64,000 bases of DNA from JACVRW01 sp963751835 (GCA_963751835.1 CAVVWD010000035.1:1-64000), one strand, 5' to 3'; counted from the stretch's first letter, positions 8,320-17,309 are shown. A program made the numbers and translations. The notes: generated by a model from the letters alone, not told the origin.

Positions 8320-10239
8320 CTAGGCCCGCGAGGCCGCCGCGGTCTCTCTGAGGCGCGCCCGCGCGCGGGCGGCTCGCACGGCCCGGCTGAGGGTGTTCAC
8401 GTCGTACGCGCCCTGGTGCCGCCGGCCGTTGATGAAGAAGCTGGGCGTGCCGGCGACCCCGCTCGTGTCGGCGCTCGCGACGTCTTCGGACACTCGCTCG
8501 GCGTACTCGCGGCGGCGCAGCTCGTCCCAGAAGCGCTCCACGTCCAGGCCGAGATCCTCAGCGTGGCGCTTCAAGTCACGCGCCGTCAGCTCGTCCTGCG
8601 AGGTGAGCAGCTTGTCGTGCATCGGCCAGAACGCGCCTTGCGCTCCGGCAGCCTCGGTGGCCTCGGCGGCCATCTGGGCGTTGAAATGGACGTCGCTGAG
8701 CGGCAGGTGGCGCCAGACGTAGCGCAGCTCGTCGCCGAACTCGTCGAGCAGCTGGCGGACGACTATCTCCGCCTGCCCGCAGTAGGGGCACTCGTAGTCG
8801 CCGTACTCGACCAGGGTGACCGGGGCCGAGTCGGGGCCGCGGACATGGTCGCGCTCGGGATCCACTTCGTCGGAGAGGTCGAGCAGGTCGTCGGCGGTGG
8901 CCAGTAGCTGGCGCGCGCGTACCTCGTCAGGTAGCCGCGCGATCACCCGGATCACCACCCAGCTCACCAACGCCGCCAGGATCGCGGCGGCGAGCACGCC
9001 GAGCTTCGCCTCCTCCAGCTGCGGGCCGTCGAATGCGATCCCGGCGATCAGGAGCGAAACCGTGAAAGGGATCCCAGCGACGGTGCCGGCCACGAAGATG
9101 ACCGGCCAGCTCAGCGTTGGACGCACGCCGAGGAACCATGGTCGAGACCCGAGCCAGGCTCCGAGGACGATCCCTACCGGTTTGCCGACCACGTAGCCGA
9201 GCACGATGCCCCAGGTGATCGGCGACGTGACCGCGTCGCCCAGCAGCTCCCCGTCCACGTGGATCCCGATGTTCGAGAGCGCGAACAGAGGCACGATCAC
9301 GAAGCTCGTCCACGGGTGCAGCCGGTACTGGAGGCGTTCGTTCGTGGAGATCGCGGAGGTCACGCTGAGTTGTGCGGATCGGGCGAGCTCGGGTGTTGGC
9401 TGCTCCCGGAAGGAACGCGTTCGCTCCGTCACTCGCTCGAGGTCGGTGCGCGCCGGGGGATACGCGCTGACGACGAGCCCGACCGCCAGTCCGCTGAGAA
9501 GCGGGTCGACGCCCGACTCGTACAGCGCGATCCACAGGCCTACCCCCAGGAGCCCGGCGGCCGGCGGGCGCCAGGCCACCGGCGCGTATCGCAGCGCCAA
9601 CAGCGCGACGAACAGCCCGGCCGCGACTGCCAGCGCGACCGCGTCGATCTCGTCCGCATAGACGGTGGCGATCACGAGCAGCGCCGCCAGGTCGTCGATC
9701 ACCACGAGCGTGAGTAGGCGCACACGCAGGCGCGTCGCCCGCGGCGCGACCAGCGCGAGCACCCCGAGCGCGAGCGCGGTGTCGGTCGACATGGCGGCTC
9801 CCCAGCCATGCGCCCCGCCGCCGCCGGCGTTGAACGCCAGGTAGATCAGCACGGCCATCGCCATGCCGCCGACAGCGGCCACCGCCAGAGCGCCGAGGCG
9901 GCGCCGCTCCCGCAGGGCTCCCAAGTCGAGCTCGCGCCTCGCCTCCAGCCCGACGACCAGGAAGAAGAACGTCATAAGGGCCTCGCTCACCCACTGCCTG
10001 AGATCCAGCGAGATGCCCTCGCTTCCGACGCGGATCGAGAGCTCGGTGCCCCAGAACGAGTCGTAGGTGTCTGACCACGGCGAGTTGGCCCAGACGAGCG
10101 CGGCGACCGCCGCGCACAGCAAGGCGACGGCGCCGGCGGATTCCGTGCTGAGGAAGTCCCGCACCGGTGCCGCGAGGTTCCGCGCCCACGCGGTGTGTCC
10201 CGTGAAGGGCCTGCTCAGGACATTCGGTCGGGAAGCCAT
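8320..10239 (-). CDS. nhaA: NhaA-type Na+/H+ antiporter fused to a DsbA/thioredoxin-like domain
   Basis: The ATG at 10239 follows AAGGGGGC; an upstream in-frame Met is not needed. Residues 1 to about 430 are NhaA: FLSTESAGAVALLCAAVAAL near the N-terminus, the region MSTDTALALGVLALVAPRAT, and VVIDDLAALLVIATVYADEI carrying the paired aspartates that bind Na+/H+ in this family. From about 465 a thioredoxin-fold domain follows (VTLVEYGDYECPYCGQAEIV, active site C484-P-Y-C487, and the cis-Pro region GVAGTPSFFINGRRHQGAYD). NhaA proteins with a C-terminal DsbA-like domain occur in other actinobacteria, so the fusion is inherited and not local damage. The domain could sense or alter redox state of the antiporter or a partner. 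It is divergent from the ArsR operon and may share its control region. Confidence 0.9.
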   Translation of the reverse strand: MASRPNVLSRPFTGHTAWARNLAAPVRDFLSTESAGAVALLCAAVAALVWANSPWSDTYDSFWGTELSIRVGSEGISLDLRQWVSEALMTFFFLVVGLEARRELDLGALRERRRLGALAVAAVGGMAMAVLIYLAFNAGGGGAHGWGAAMSTDTALALGVLALVAPRATRLRVRLLTLVVIDDLAALLVIATVYADEIDAVALAVAAGLFVALLALRYAPVAWRPPAAGLLGVGLWIALYESGVDPLLSGLAVGLVVSAYPPARTDLERVTERTRSFREQPTPELARSAQLSVTSAISTNERLQYRLHPWTSFVIVPLFALSNIGIHVDGELLGDAVTSPITWGIVLGYVVGKPVGIVLGAWLGSRPWFLGVRPTLSWPVIFVAGTVAGIPFTVSLLIAGIAFDGPQLEEAKLGVLAAAILAALVSWVVIRVIARLPDEVRARQLLATADDLLDLSDEVDPERDHVRGPDSAPVTLVEYGDYECPYCGQAEIVVRQLLDEFGDELRYVWRHLPLSDVHFNAQMAAEATEAAGAQGAFWPMHDKLLTSQDELTARDLKRHAEDLGLDVERFWDELRRREYAERVSEDVASADTSGVAGTPSFFINGRRHQGAYDVNTLSRAVRAARARARLRETAAASRA

Positions 10240-10339
10240 TTGCGCCCCCTTGACCCTACGCGCCGCCCGGCCCGGAGCAGATGGTAGAGCGCTCGACGCG
10301 CCGCGGGCGGGGTGCCCCGAAAAGGCCCTAACAGGCAAC

Positions 10340-10359
10340 ATATGAAAAGTTGTTCATAT
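10340..10359. promoter_or_regulatory. ArsR/SmtB-type operator
   Basis: ATATGAA and TTCATAT form perfect 7-bp arms around AAGTTG, the layout seen in metal-sensing SmtB/CzrA-type operators. The site is 17 bp before the GTG of the ArsR gene. It is AT-rich in an otherwise GC-rich region. Autoregulation with metal-dependent release is the natural reading. It may also influence the divergent nhaA promoter. Confidence 0.75.
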
Positions 10360-10376
10360 ATTGCTAGGGTCGAGGC

Positions 10377-10751
10377 GTGCCGCATCCCGCCGAGCACCGT
10401 GCCGCCTCGCGGCCGCTGTCCGGCTCCGAGCCCGAGGAGCTCGCCGAGACGCTCAAGGCGCTCGGCTCACCAGGGCGCCTGCGGCTGCTCGTTGAGCTGC
10501 TCGACGGCGAGCGCAGCGTCGAGCAACTCGCCGAGGCGGCGCGGCTCTCGCCAAGCGCCACCTCGCACCACCTGCGCATACTGCGCGGGCTGCGGCTCGT
10601 GCGGGTGCGCCGCGCCGGTCGCCACGCTCATTACTCCCTGCACGACCACCACATAGCCGATCTGCTCGCCGCGGTGCGCCACCACCACGAGCATCTCTAT
10701 CCGCCGCCCGCCGTCGATCTGCCCGTGCCGCGCGCCGGCTCGCGCGCATGA
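10377..10751 (+). CDS. ArsR/SmtB family metal-responsive repressor
   Basis: This 124-residue winged-helix protein has the ArsR recognition core (ALGSPGRLRLLVELLDGERS, SVEQLAEAARLSPSATSHH, LRILRGLRLVRVRRAGRHAH). It ends in a His-rich alpha-5 region (HDHHIADLLAAVRHHHEHLY), which resembles the zinc-type sensing site of SmtB/CzrA-like members. It probably represses itself and the downstream CDF exporter until zinc or cobalt rises. Its stop overlaps the exporter start by four bases (ATGA), giving translational coupling. An operator lies just upstream. Confidence 0.85.
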   Translation: MPHPAEHRAASRPLSGSEPEELAETLKALGSPGRLRLLVELLDGERSVEQLAEAARLSPSATSHHLRILRGLRLVRVRRAGRHAHYSLHDHHIADLLAAVRHHHEHLYPPPAVDLPVPRAGSRA

Positions 10752-11392
10752 CGGCGCACGGACACGCCCACGCCGCGGACCACGGCAGTCACAGCCACGG
10801 GCTCGTTGACGACTCGATCAAGCGCTCTCGAGAGGGACTCCACGCGGTCGGCCTGGCCCTCCTCGTACTCGGTCTCACCGCCGCGGCGCAGGCGGTCGTG
10901 TTCATCGCCTCCGGCAGCGTCGCCCTGTTGGCCGACCTGATCCACAACGCCGGCGACGCCGCGACGGCGATTCCGCTGGGCATCGCATTTGTGCTGCGCA
11001 GCGCCCGCGCCGAGCGTTGGGCCGGATTGGCCGTTGTGCTGGCGATCTTCGCCAGCGCCTGCGTCGCGGGCTACGAGGCGATCGACCGCCTGATCGACCC
11101 CAAGGAGGTCGAGCGGCTCGGCGCCCTGGCCGCGGCGGGCGTGCTCGGGTTCGCGGGGAACTGGTGGGCCGCGCTGATACGCGGCCACGCCGGACGGCGG
11201 CTCGACAGCGCCGCCTTGATCGCCGACGGCGACCACGCGCGGGCCGACGCGTACGTCAGCCTCGCGGTTGTGGCGAGCGCGGCGGCGGTCGCGCTCGGCC
11301 TGGAGATCGTCGACCCGCTCATCGGTCTCGGCATCACCCTCGTGATCCTGCGGATCACCTGGGACTCATGGCGGACGGTCAGTCGACGATAA
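10748..11392 (+). CDS. Cation diffusion facilitator (CDF) metal exporter lacking the C-terminal domain
   Basis: A His-rich N-terminus (MTAHGHAHAADHGSHSHG) precedes six predicted membrane helices. Two CDF metal sites are visible: HNAGD in LLADLIHNAGDAATAIPLG and DGDHARAD in LIADGDHARADAYVSLAVV; HxxxD/DxxxD sites of this form typically carry Zn2+. Proton-coupled export of Zn2+ or Co2+ from the cytoplasm is the likely role. At 214 residues the protein ends right after helix six (WDSWRTVSRR), without the usual cytoplasmic regulatory domain; tail-less CDF proteins are known. The last 14 bp overlap the convergent DUF1772 gene. Confidence 0.85.
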   Translation: MTAHGHAHAADHGSHSHGLVDDSIKRSREGLHAVGLALLVLGLTAAAQAVVFIASGSVALLADLIHNAGDAATAIPLGIAFVLRSARAERWAGLAVVLAIFASACVAGYEAIDRLIDPKEVERLGALAAAGVLGFAGNWWAALIRGHAGRRLDSAALIADGDHARADAYVSLAVVASAAAVALGLEIVDPLIGLGITLVILRITWDSWRTVSRR

Positions 11393-11861
11393 GCGCCCCC
11401 GTCAGCGCCGCGGCCGCGGCGATGCCCGCCAGGGTGCGGACGTGGTTCCACCTGGTCCACTCGGTCACATAGCGCCGCCAGAGGGCTTCGGAGCCAGGGT
11501 CGGCCGGGTCGGCCGCCGCGAGTGCGTTGTTGCGCGGGATGTTGTAGCGCCCCGTCACGCCGATCAGGCCGACGAGATAGAGCGCGCTGCCGGCGAGGAG
11601 CCAGGGGCCGAAAGAGCCGTCCCAGTCGACAAGCGCCCACACTGCCACCACCACGCAGCCAGCGGCTGCGCCAAGGAAGGCCGTCATGAAACGAGGGGTC
11701 GGCGCCATGACGTTGATCGATTGCATGGCGGCAATGCCCTGCGCCGCCGGGAGGCGTGCGAGCGCGGGCATCACGAAGCTGGAGAAGGCGTAGAGGGCCC
11801 CCGCGCTCACCCCGCAGCCGAGCGCGGTGACCAAGGTCAGTCCGACGAGCAGATCGTCCAT
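11379..11861 (-). CDS. DUF1772 family membrane protein
   Basis: This 160-residue protein has four hydrophobic segments and DUF1772 family features (GALYAFSSFVMPALARLPAA, AMQSINVMAPTPRFMTAFLG, NIPRNNALAA, WTRWNHVRTLAGIAAAAAL). The family includes anthrone oxygenase-like proteins, but most members have no proven function. It starts 4 bp after the stop of the NmrA-like gene, so the two form an operon. This pairing hints at a small redox or detoxification unit. Confidence 0.8.
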   Translation of the reverse strand: MDDLLVGLTLVTALGCGVSAGALYAFSSFVMPALARLPAAQGIAAMQSINVMAPTPRFMTAFLGAAAGCVVVAVWALVDWDGSFGPWLLAGSALYLVGLIGVTGRYNIPRNNALAAADPADPGSEALWRRYVTEWTRWNHVRTLAGIAAAAALTGALIVD

Positions 11862-11865
11862 CGCC

Positions 11866-12720
11866 TCAGGCGTTGACCGCGGATTCGCTCCACAGGCCCG
11901 TCGCGGCGACGTTCCGGGCGTAGTCGCGGAAATCGCGCGCCTCCCGGCCGAGAGCCCGCCGCACGCCGTCCGTCGTGTCGGCGTTGCGGCCGTCCACGAC
12001 CTCGCTGAACAGATACGTGAGCAACTCGATCACGTCGGCCGGCACGCCGTGCTCGGCGGCGTCGGTCGCGTGCTGGTCGAGCGAGATCGGGGCGTAGCGG
12101 ACCTGGCGGCCCGCCGCCTCGCCGATCTCGGCGGCGACCTCGTGGAAGGTCAGCGAGCGCCGGCCGGTCAGCTCGTAGAGCTGGCCCACGTGCCGGTCGT
12201 CGGTCAGCGCCGCGACCGCGATGTCGGCAAGATCGTCGATGTCGAGGAACGGCGTCGGCACGTCCCCGCCCGGGAGCCGGATCTCGCCGGCCAAGACGTG
12301 GTCGAGCATGTAGTCCTCGCTGAAGTTCTGCATGAACCACGTCGAGCGCAGGATCGTCAGCTCGGCGCCGGTGTCGCGCACGGCCCGCTCGGCGCGCTCG
12401 GCCTCGGGCTCGCCGCGACCCGACAGCAGCACCAGCCTGGGGACCCCGCTGCGCACGGCCAGCTCGGCGAACGAGCCGGCGGCCTCGACGGCACCCGGGA
12501 CCGCGAGGTCCGGGTAGTAGCTGAGATAGACCGACCGCACCCCGTCGAGCGCCGGCGACCAGGTCGAGCGGTCCTCCCAGTCGAACGGCGGCTCCCCGGA
12601 GCGCGACCCGACCCGCACCGGCAGGCCGCGCACCTCGAGCCTGTCGACCACCCGGCGGCCGGTCTTGCCGGTGCCGCCGAGAACCAACGTTGGCCTTTCA
12701 TCCTGCGCATGGCCTGTCAT
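11866..12720 (-). CDS. NmrA-like NAD(P)-binding protein
   Basis: The N-terminal dinucleotide motif is TLVLGGTGKTGRRVVDRLEV, followed by an atypical SDR body (VRSVYLSYYPDLAVPGAVEA, ILRSTWFMQNFSEDYMLDHV, DIDDLADIAVAALTDDRHVG). These are hallmarks of the NmrA/HSCARG and NAD(P)H-binding quinone-reductase-like families, which act as redox sensors or reductases. No catalytic YxxxK is evident, which fits NmrA-like members. The start codon gives MTGHAQDERPTL. It is followed at 4 bp by DUF1772. The 200-bp stretch to the divergent flavoprotein start (12721-12920) shows no strong operator. Confidence 0.8.
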   Translation of the reverse strand: MTGHAQDERPTLVLGGTGKTGRRVVDRLEVRGLPVRVGSRSGEPPFDWEDRSTWSPALDGVRSVYLSYYPDLAVPGAVEAAGSFAELAVRSGVPRLVLLSGRGEPEAERAERAVRDTGAELTILRSTWFMQNFSEDYMLDHVLAGEIRLPGGDVPTPFLDIDDLADIAVAALTDDRHVGQLYELTGRRSLTFHEVAAEIGEAAGRQVRYAPISLDQHATDAAEHGVPADVIELLTYLFSEVVDGRNADTTDGVRRALGREARDFRDYARNVAATGLWSESAVNA

Positions 12721-12920
12721 CTAACGAGGCTCCTCTCGGTCTGCTGCGGCAACACGCATCGACCGTACGCACCGCCTCGCCCTGGCGCGTCGGGGTGTTC
12801 CCCGATGTGGCTCCCTGATATTTCCGCAGCCGCGCGCGGCCCTCGGGTCCGTAGTTCTCCACGATGTCGTTGTGGCATGGACCCGATGCCTGCGCATCGG
12901 GCAGGGCGTACGTTCGGGCC

Positions 12921-14069
12921 ATGAGCGATTTTCGGGTTGTGATCTGCGGCGGTGGGATCGCGGCGGTGGAGGGTCTTCTCCGTCTGCGTCGTCTCGTGGG
13001 CGAGTCGGTGCGGGTCGAGCTGATCGCACCCGGCGAGGAGCTCGTCTACCGGCCCATGGCGGTTCGCGAGCCGTTCGCGTTCGGGGCTCCCCGGCGGTAT
13101 CCGCTGCGCCGGATCGCGCGCGACACCCGGGCCGAGTGGATCCAGGACAGCCTCGGTTGGGTCGACCCGGACGTCCAGGTGGTGCACACCGGCTCGGGCC
13201 GGCGCGTGGATTACGACGCTCTCCTGATCGCTGTCGGCGCGCGGCAGGTCGACGCCTACGAGCACGTCGGGACATTTCGCGATACCGAGGCCGACTCGAC
13301 GTACCACGGCGTCGTGCAGGACGTCGAGGAGGGCTATTCGCGCAGCATCGCCTTCATCCAGCCCGTCGGGCCGGTTTGGCCGCTGCCGCTCTACGAGCTC
13401 GCGCTCATGACCGCGCAGCGCGCGGAGAGCATGGACATTCGCAACCTCAGCGCCACGCTCGTCACCCCCGAGCGCCGGCCGCTCGCCGTGTTCGGCGCGG
13501 CCGTCAGCGAGGTGGTCGCGAACCGCTTGGCGCGCGCCGGAATCAAGGTCTACTGCAACTCACTCGCCACGGTCCCGACGGCTGGGCGGCTGCTGATCCA
13601 GCCCGAGGGCGTGGAGCTGCGGGCCGAGCGGATCATCGCGATGCCGCGGGTGGCCGGCCCCTCGATCCGCGGCCTGGCCGGCGCGGGTGCCGACGGTTTC
13701 CTGCCGATCGACAAGCACTGCGCCGTGCCCGGAACGCGAGGGCGCGTGTTCGCCGCCGGAGACGTCGCCAAGTACCCGATCAAGCATGGAGGGCTCGGCG
13801 CGCAGATGGCCGACGCCGCGGCGGCGGCCATCGCTGTGCTTGCGGGTGCGGCCGACGAGGCGCCGCCCTTCCACCCGGTGATCCGCGGCAAGCTGCTGAC
13901 GGGCTCGGACCCCGTGTACATGACCGCCCATCCGGTCGGGTCTCAGAGCTTCGAGTCGGAGGTCTTCGACGAGCCGCCCTGGCCGGCGGACGAGAAGGTC
14001 ATCGCTGAGGAGCTCGGCCCGTACCTCGCCGCTCTGGACGAGGCGGGCGCGGCGGCCGGGCGCCTCTGA
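12921..14069 (+). CDS. FAD-dependent NDH-2/SQR-like oxidoreductase
   Basis: The FAD motif is FRVVICGGGIAAVEGLLRLR. The pyridine-nucleotide-disulfide oxidoreductase layout continues with YDALLIAVGARQVDAYEHVG and the FAD-site GRVFAAGDVAKYPIKHGGLG. The 382-residue length fits type II NADH dehydrogenase or sulfide:quinone oxidoreductase relatives. I see no redox cysteine pair, so sulfide oxidation is not supported. The ATG at 12921 (MSDFRVVICGGG) is chosen over an in-frame start at 12864 because it sits correctly before the FAD motif. It is followed 41 bp later by an SRPBCC gene. Confidence 0.8.
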   Translation: MSDFRVVICGGGIAAVEGLLRLRRLVGESVRVELIAPGEELVYRPMAVREPFAFGAPRRYPLRRIARDTRAEWIQDSLGWVDPDVQVVHTGSGRRVDYDALLIAVGARQVDAYEHVGTFRDTEADSTYHGVVQDVEEGYSRSIAFIQPVGPVWPLPLYELALMTAQRAESMDIRNLSATLVTPERRPLAVFGAAVSEVVANRLARAGIKVYCNSLATVPTAGRLLIQPEGVELRAERIIAMPRVAGPSIRGLAGAGADGFLPIDKHCAVPGTRGRVFAAGDVAKYPIKHGGLGAQMADAAAAAIAVLAGAADEAPPFHPVIRGKLLTGSDPVYMTAHPVGSQSFESEVFDEPPWPADEKVIAEELGPYLAALDEAGAAAGRL

Positions 14070-14110
14070 AATCATCCTTCGCCGTCGGATACCCCATCAG
14101 AGGAGGCTGC

Positions 14111-14572
14111 ATGGCGGGCCGGTTCGAGGCGACGACGTTGATCGAGCGTCCGATCGAGGAGGTGTTCGCCTTTCTCGCGGACGGTGAGAACGACCCGAAG
14201 TTCAGCCCGCGGGTCCTCGAGATCGCCAAGACGACCGACGGGCCGCCGGGTGTTGGCACCATCTACGCAAGCACCGTCAAGGACGCCGGCATGAAGACCA
14301 GCCGGGAGTTCAAGATCACCGAGTTCGAGGAGCCCACCCGGATTCGCTGGTCGGAGGTGTCCAAGAACATCGTCACGGCTCCCGAGGGCGGCTACGACCT
14401 CGCGCGGGAGAACGACGGCACCCGCGTGACTATCTACAACGTCCTCGAGGGCCACGGCCCGGGCAAGCTGATCGCGCCGCTGGCGCTCCGCTCCGCCCGC
14501 AAGGGCGCTGACGACTTCGCGCGGTCGATCAAGACAGCGGTCGAGGCCGCTACGCCGCCACCCGAGGCATAG
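14111..14572 (+). CDS. SRPBCC family protein (polyketide cyclase/dehydrase-like)
   Basis: This 153-residue single-domain protein begins with the family start (MAGRFEATTLIERPIEEVFA) and keeps the helix-grip layout: DGENDPKFSPRVLEIAKTTD, then FKITEFEEPTRIRWSEVSKN, and a C-terminal helix with basic residues (RKGADDFARSIKTAVEAATP). SRPBCC proteins bind hydrophobic ligands; the ligand is not predictable. AGAGGAGG ends 6 bp before the ATG. It is probably co-transcribed with the flavoprotein upstream. It converges with the cyclase gene; 14573-14644 holds nothing recognisable. Confidence 0.8.
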   Translation: MAGRFEATTLIERPIEEVFAFLADGENDPKFSPRVLEIAKTTDGPPGVGTIYASTVKDAGMKTSREFKITEFEEPTRIRWSEVSKNIVTAPEGGYDLARENDGTRVTIYNVLEGHGPGKLIAPLALRSARKGADDFARSIKTAVEAATPPPEA

Positions 14573-14644
14573 CGGGCGCGGCGATCGCCCAACTGGGTCC
14601 CAGCTCCCGCACCAGCCAGCGATCAGGCCGCCTCAAGCCAGGCT

Positions 14645-15460
14645 CTACTTGACGAGGGTGGCCGATCGAAGCGGCGGGAAATCGGCGAGCAGGTCAGCCG
14701 CTTCCACCTGGAAGAGATCGACCGGCTCGGGCAGGCCCTGGAACCGCCAGGCGCCGAGGCCTCTCAGGCCGACCCCGTCCGGGAGGGAGTCGACGACCGC
14801 CGAGCGCACGGCAGAGGAGATCACGATCTGGCCGCCGTGCGCGCCGAAGCAGATGCGCGCGGTGGCATGGACCGAAAGGCCGACGTAGCCGGTATCGGTG
14901 AGGCTTGGGCGCCCGCGGTGCATGCCGATTCGCAGCCGCACGTCGTTCCCGCCGGGCCACGGCCCGGCGCGCATCGCGCGCTGGACCGCCAGCGCGGCGT
15001 CGAGTGCCGCCGAGGCGCTCTCGAACACTGCTAGGAGGTCGTCCCCGCGGGCGGACACCTCGCGGCCGCCCGCAGACCGCACCGCGGCCCGCGCGAGACG
15101 CCGGACGTTGGTGAGTAGGCCGGCGTATTCATCCTCGAGGCGCCTTAGCAATTCCGTTGAGCGCTCGAGATCGGCCATCAGGAAGGTCACCTGACCGGTC
15201 GGCAGCTTCCGCTGCGGTTGCAGCTGGGCGCTGATGAACCCTATGGGCATGATGCCGTGCTTCTTGGCTGCTCTCAGGAGCCGATCGCGTGCCCGGTCCC
15301 GGGCGGCGTCGTCCTCAAAGGCCACCTGACCGAACCGCGCAAGGGCATTCCGGACGTGCGCGGCGTCGTGGATCGGGAGGCGCCGTTTGCCGCTCGAATC
15401 GATGTATGCGAAGTCCCTGTCGGGCAGCTGCGCGCGCTGCTTCGCGGTGAGCGGTGGCAT
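14645..15460 (-). CDS. Class III adenylate/guanylate cyclase with N-terminal DUF6582-like segment
   Basis: Residues 1 to about 80 (YIDSSGKRRLPIHDAAHVRN, then ALARFGQVAFEDDAARDRAR) form the small domain found in many actinobacterial proteins of unknown role. From about 90 a class III nucleotide cyclase catalytic domain follows: VTFLMADLERSTELLRRLED carries the first metal Asp, EVSARGDDLLAVFESASAAL the second, and LRIGMHRGRPSLTDTGYVGL with VHATARICFGAHGGQIVISS are the later conserved blocks. Both metal ligands appear present, so activity is plausible. Substrate specificity (ATP or GTP) is uncertain. No membrane segment is seen. Confidence 0.8.
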   Translation of the reverse strand: MPPLTAKQRAQLPDRDFAYIDSSGKRRLPIHDAAHVRNALARFGQVAFEDDAARDRARDRLLRAAKKHGIMPIGFISAQLQPQRKLPTGQVTFLMADLERSTELLRRLEDEYAGLLTNVRRLARAAVRSAGGREVSARGDDLLAVFESASAALDAALAVQRAMRAGPWPGGNDVRLRIGMHRGRPSLTDTGYVGLSVHATARICFGAHGGQIVISSAVRSAVVDSLPDGVGLRGLGAWRFQGLPEPVDLFQVEAADLLADFPPLRSATLVK

Positions 15461-15539
15461 GGCCGGATGATCGCAAGAACGTCCGTCGAGTCAGCCCACC
15501 CGGACGGGACCTGGGAGGCGGGTGGAACAATCGGCCGGC

Positions 15540-17291
15540 ATGAGACTCAGCCGGGGGCAACTCTGGGCGCTCGCGGCCGCGGCGGCGATCGTCGGCTTGG
15601 CGCTCGTGCCCCTGATCGCGACGAGCGATACGGCGTCCGACCGCGGCCTGTGGATCGCGCTCGACCTCGTGATCGGCGGTGGCTTCGCCGGCGTGGGGCT
15701 GTTCGCGTGGTACCGCCGCCCGGACAACCGCGTCGGGGTTCTGATGTACGCGACGGCGTACGCCTGGTACATCAGCCTCTTCTCGTTCACCGAGCCGCCG
15801 CTCCTGTTCTCGCTCGGGTTCTGGCTGGGAAACCTGTTCACGATTCCGGTGATCCACCTCGTGCTGGCCTTCCCGTCGGGGCGTCTCGAGACGGCGTTCG
15901 ACCGCGTGCTCGTGGCGGTGGGATACGTGACGGTGACGCTCGGCTTTCTGCCGATCGCCCTGTTCATGGAGCCGTCCGAGCTGGGTTGCACGCAGTGCCC
16001 GGAGAACCTCTTCCTAGTGGATTCCAAGCCCTCGTTCGCGACCGCCTGGCTGGATGGGGTCTCGGCGGTCGGAATCGTGGTGGTGCTCGCGGTGGCCGTG
16101 CGACTCGTCCAGCGCTGGCGTCACGCCAGTGGGCCGCTGCGCCGGATCGTGACGCCCGTGTTCGTATCCGGCGGCCTGCTGATGGTCGCATTGGTGGTGC
16201 TGCTCGTGCTGGCACTTGCGGGCGCCTCGGACCAGGTCACGGAGATCGTCTATTACTCGGCGCTGCTGCCGTTCGGGCTCGTGCCCTACATGTTCCTCGC
16301 GGGGCTGCTGCAGGGTCGCATGCTGCGAGGGCGGGGGCTCGGTTCGTTGGTGCGCCGGCTCGGGGGAGGGGTCGGCCGCGGCGAGCTGCGCTCGGGACTC
16401 GCCGAGGCACTGGGGGATCCATCGGTGGAGGTTGCATATTGGCTGCCCGATCCCGAGCACTACGTCGACGCTGACGGGCATCCGGTGGAGCTGCCGGGAT
16501 CGGGCTCTGGTCGTGCGGTCACCGAGGTGGAGCGCGAGGGACGGCGGATCGCCGCGATCGTCCACGATCCCACCCTGCTCGAGGATCCGGAGCCGCTCCG
16601 CGAGGCATGCGCCGCGGCCGGATTGGCGCTCGAGAACGAGCGTCTGGAGGCCGAGCTGCGCGCGAAGGTCGAGGAGCTGCGCGGCTCGCGGGCGCGTCTT
16701 GTCGAGGTCGGCCTGCGCCAGCGGCGGCGGCTGGAGCGGGATCTGCACGACGGGGCCCAGCAGCGGCTCGTCTCGCTCGCGTTGCTCCTGCGCTTGGCGA
16801 GGGAGAGTCTGGATTCGACACCCGCCGAGACCGGCCACCTGCTGGACCGCTCCCGCGACGAGCTCGACGAGGCCCTCAACGAGCTCCGTGAGCTGGCACG
16901 GGGGATTCACCCGGCGGTGCTGTCCGACCGGGGCCTCGGCGCCGCGGTCGAGGCGCTCGCTAACCGGGCGCCGCTGCCGGTCGAGGTCGGCGAGCTCCCC
17001 GCGGCAACGCTCCCCGAGCACGTCGAGCTGGCCGCCTACTTCGTGGTCTCCGAATCGCTGACGAATGTCGCCAAGTACGCGTCGGCGACGCACGCCACCG
17101 TGGCCGTGACCCAGGGCAACGGCCGGCTCGTCGTCGAGGTATCCGACGACGGCGTCGGCGGCGCGGACATCGCGCAGGGCACCGGCCTGCGCGGGCTGAA
17201 AGACCGCCTGGCGGCAATCGACGGCCGGCTCGACGTCGACTCCGAGCCGGGACAGGGCACGACGGTACGCGCGAGCATTCCCTTGGCCTAG
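15540..17291 (+). CDS. Membrane histidine kinase of the NarL/HisKA_3 type (orphan)
   Basis: The ATG at 15540 gives 583 residues. The N-terminal half has about seven membrane helices (LWALAAAAAIVGLALVPLIA, LLFSLGFWLGNLFTIPVIHL and others) with no large extracellular domain. A coiled linker leads into HisKA_3 (RRRLERDLHDGAQQRLVSLA; phosphoacceptor about H403). An HATPase_c domain follows, with N-box SESLTNVAKYASATH and G-boxes VSDDGVGGADIAQGTGLRGL and GQGTTVRASIPLA. The partner would be a NarL-type response regulator, but none is adjacent, so this is an orphan kinase. The next gene downstream, convergent and 18 bp away, is an AraC regulator. Confidence 0.85.
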   Translation: MRLSRGQLWALAAAAAIVGLALVPLIATSDTASDRGLWIALDLVIGGGFAGVGLFAWYRRPDNRVGVLMYATAYAWYISLFSFTEPPLLFSLGFWLGNLFTIPVIHLVLAFPSGRLETAFDRVLVAVGYVTVTLGFLPIALFMEPSELGCTQCPENLFLVDSKPSFATAWLDGVSAVGIVVVLAVAVRLVQRWRHASGPLRRIVTPVFVSGGLLMVALVVLLVLALAGASDQVTEIVYYSALLPFGLVPYMFLAGLLQGRMLRGRGLGSLVRRLGGGVGRGELRSGLAEALGDPSVEVAYWLPDPEHYVDADGHPVELPGSGSGRAVTEVEREGRRIAAIVHDPTLLEDPEPLREACAAAGLALENERLEAELRAKVEELRGSRARLVEVGLRQRRRLERDLHDGAQQRLVSLALLLRLARESLDSTPAETGHLLDRSRDELDEALNELRELARGIHPAVLSDRGLGAAVEALANRAPLPVEVGELPAATLPEHVELAAYFVVSESLTNVAKYASATHATVAVTQGNGRLVVEVSDDGVGGADIAQGTGLRGLKDRLAAIDGRLDVDSEPGQGTTVRASIPLA

Positions 17292-17309
17292 GGGTTGTGT
17301 GCGGCGCCT

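Noticed and set aside
12721..12920. A divergent promoter/operator between the NmrA-like and flavoprotein genes
   Set aside because: Promoters must exist here, but I found no palindrome or convincing -35/-10 pair worth annotating.
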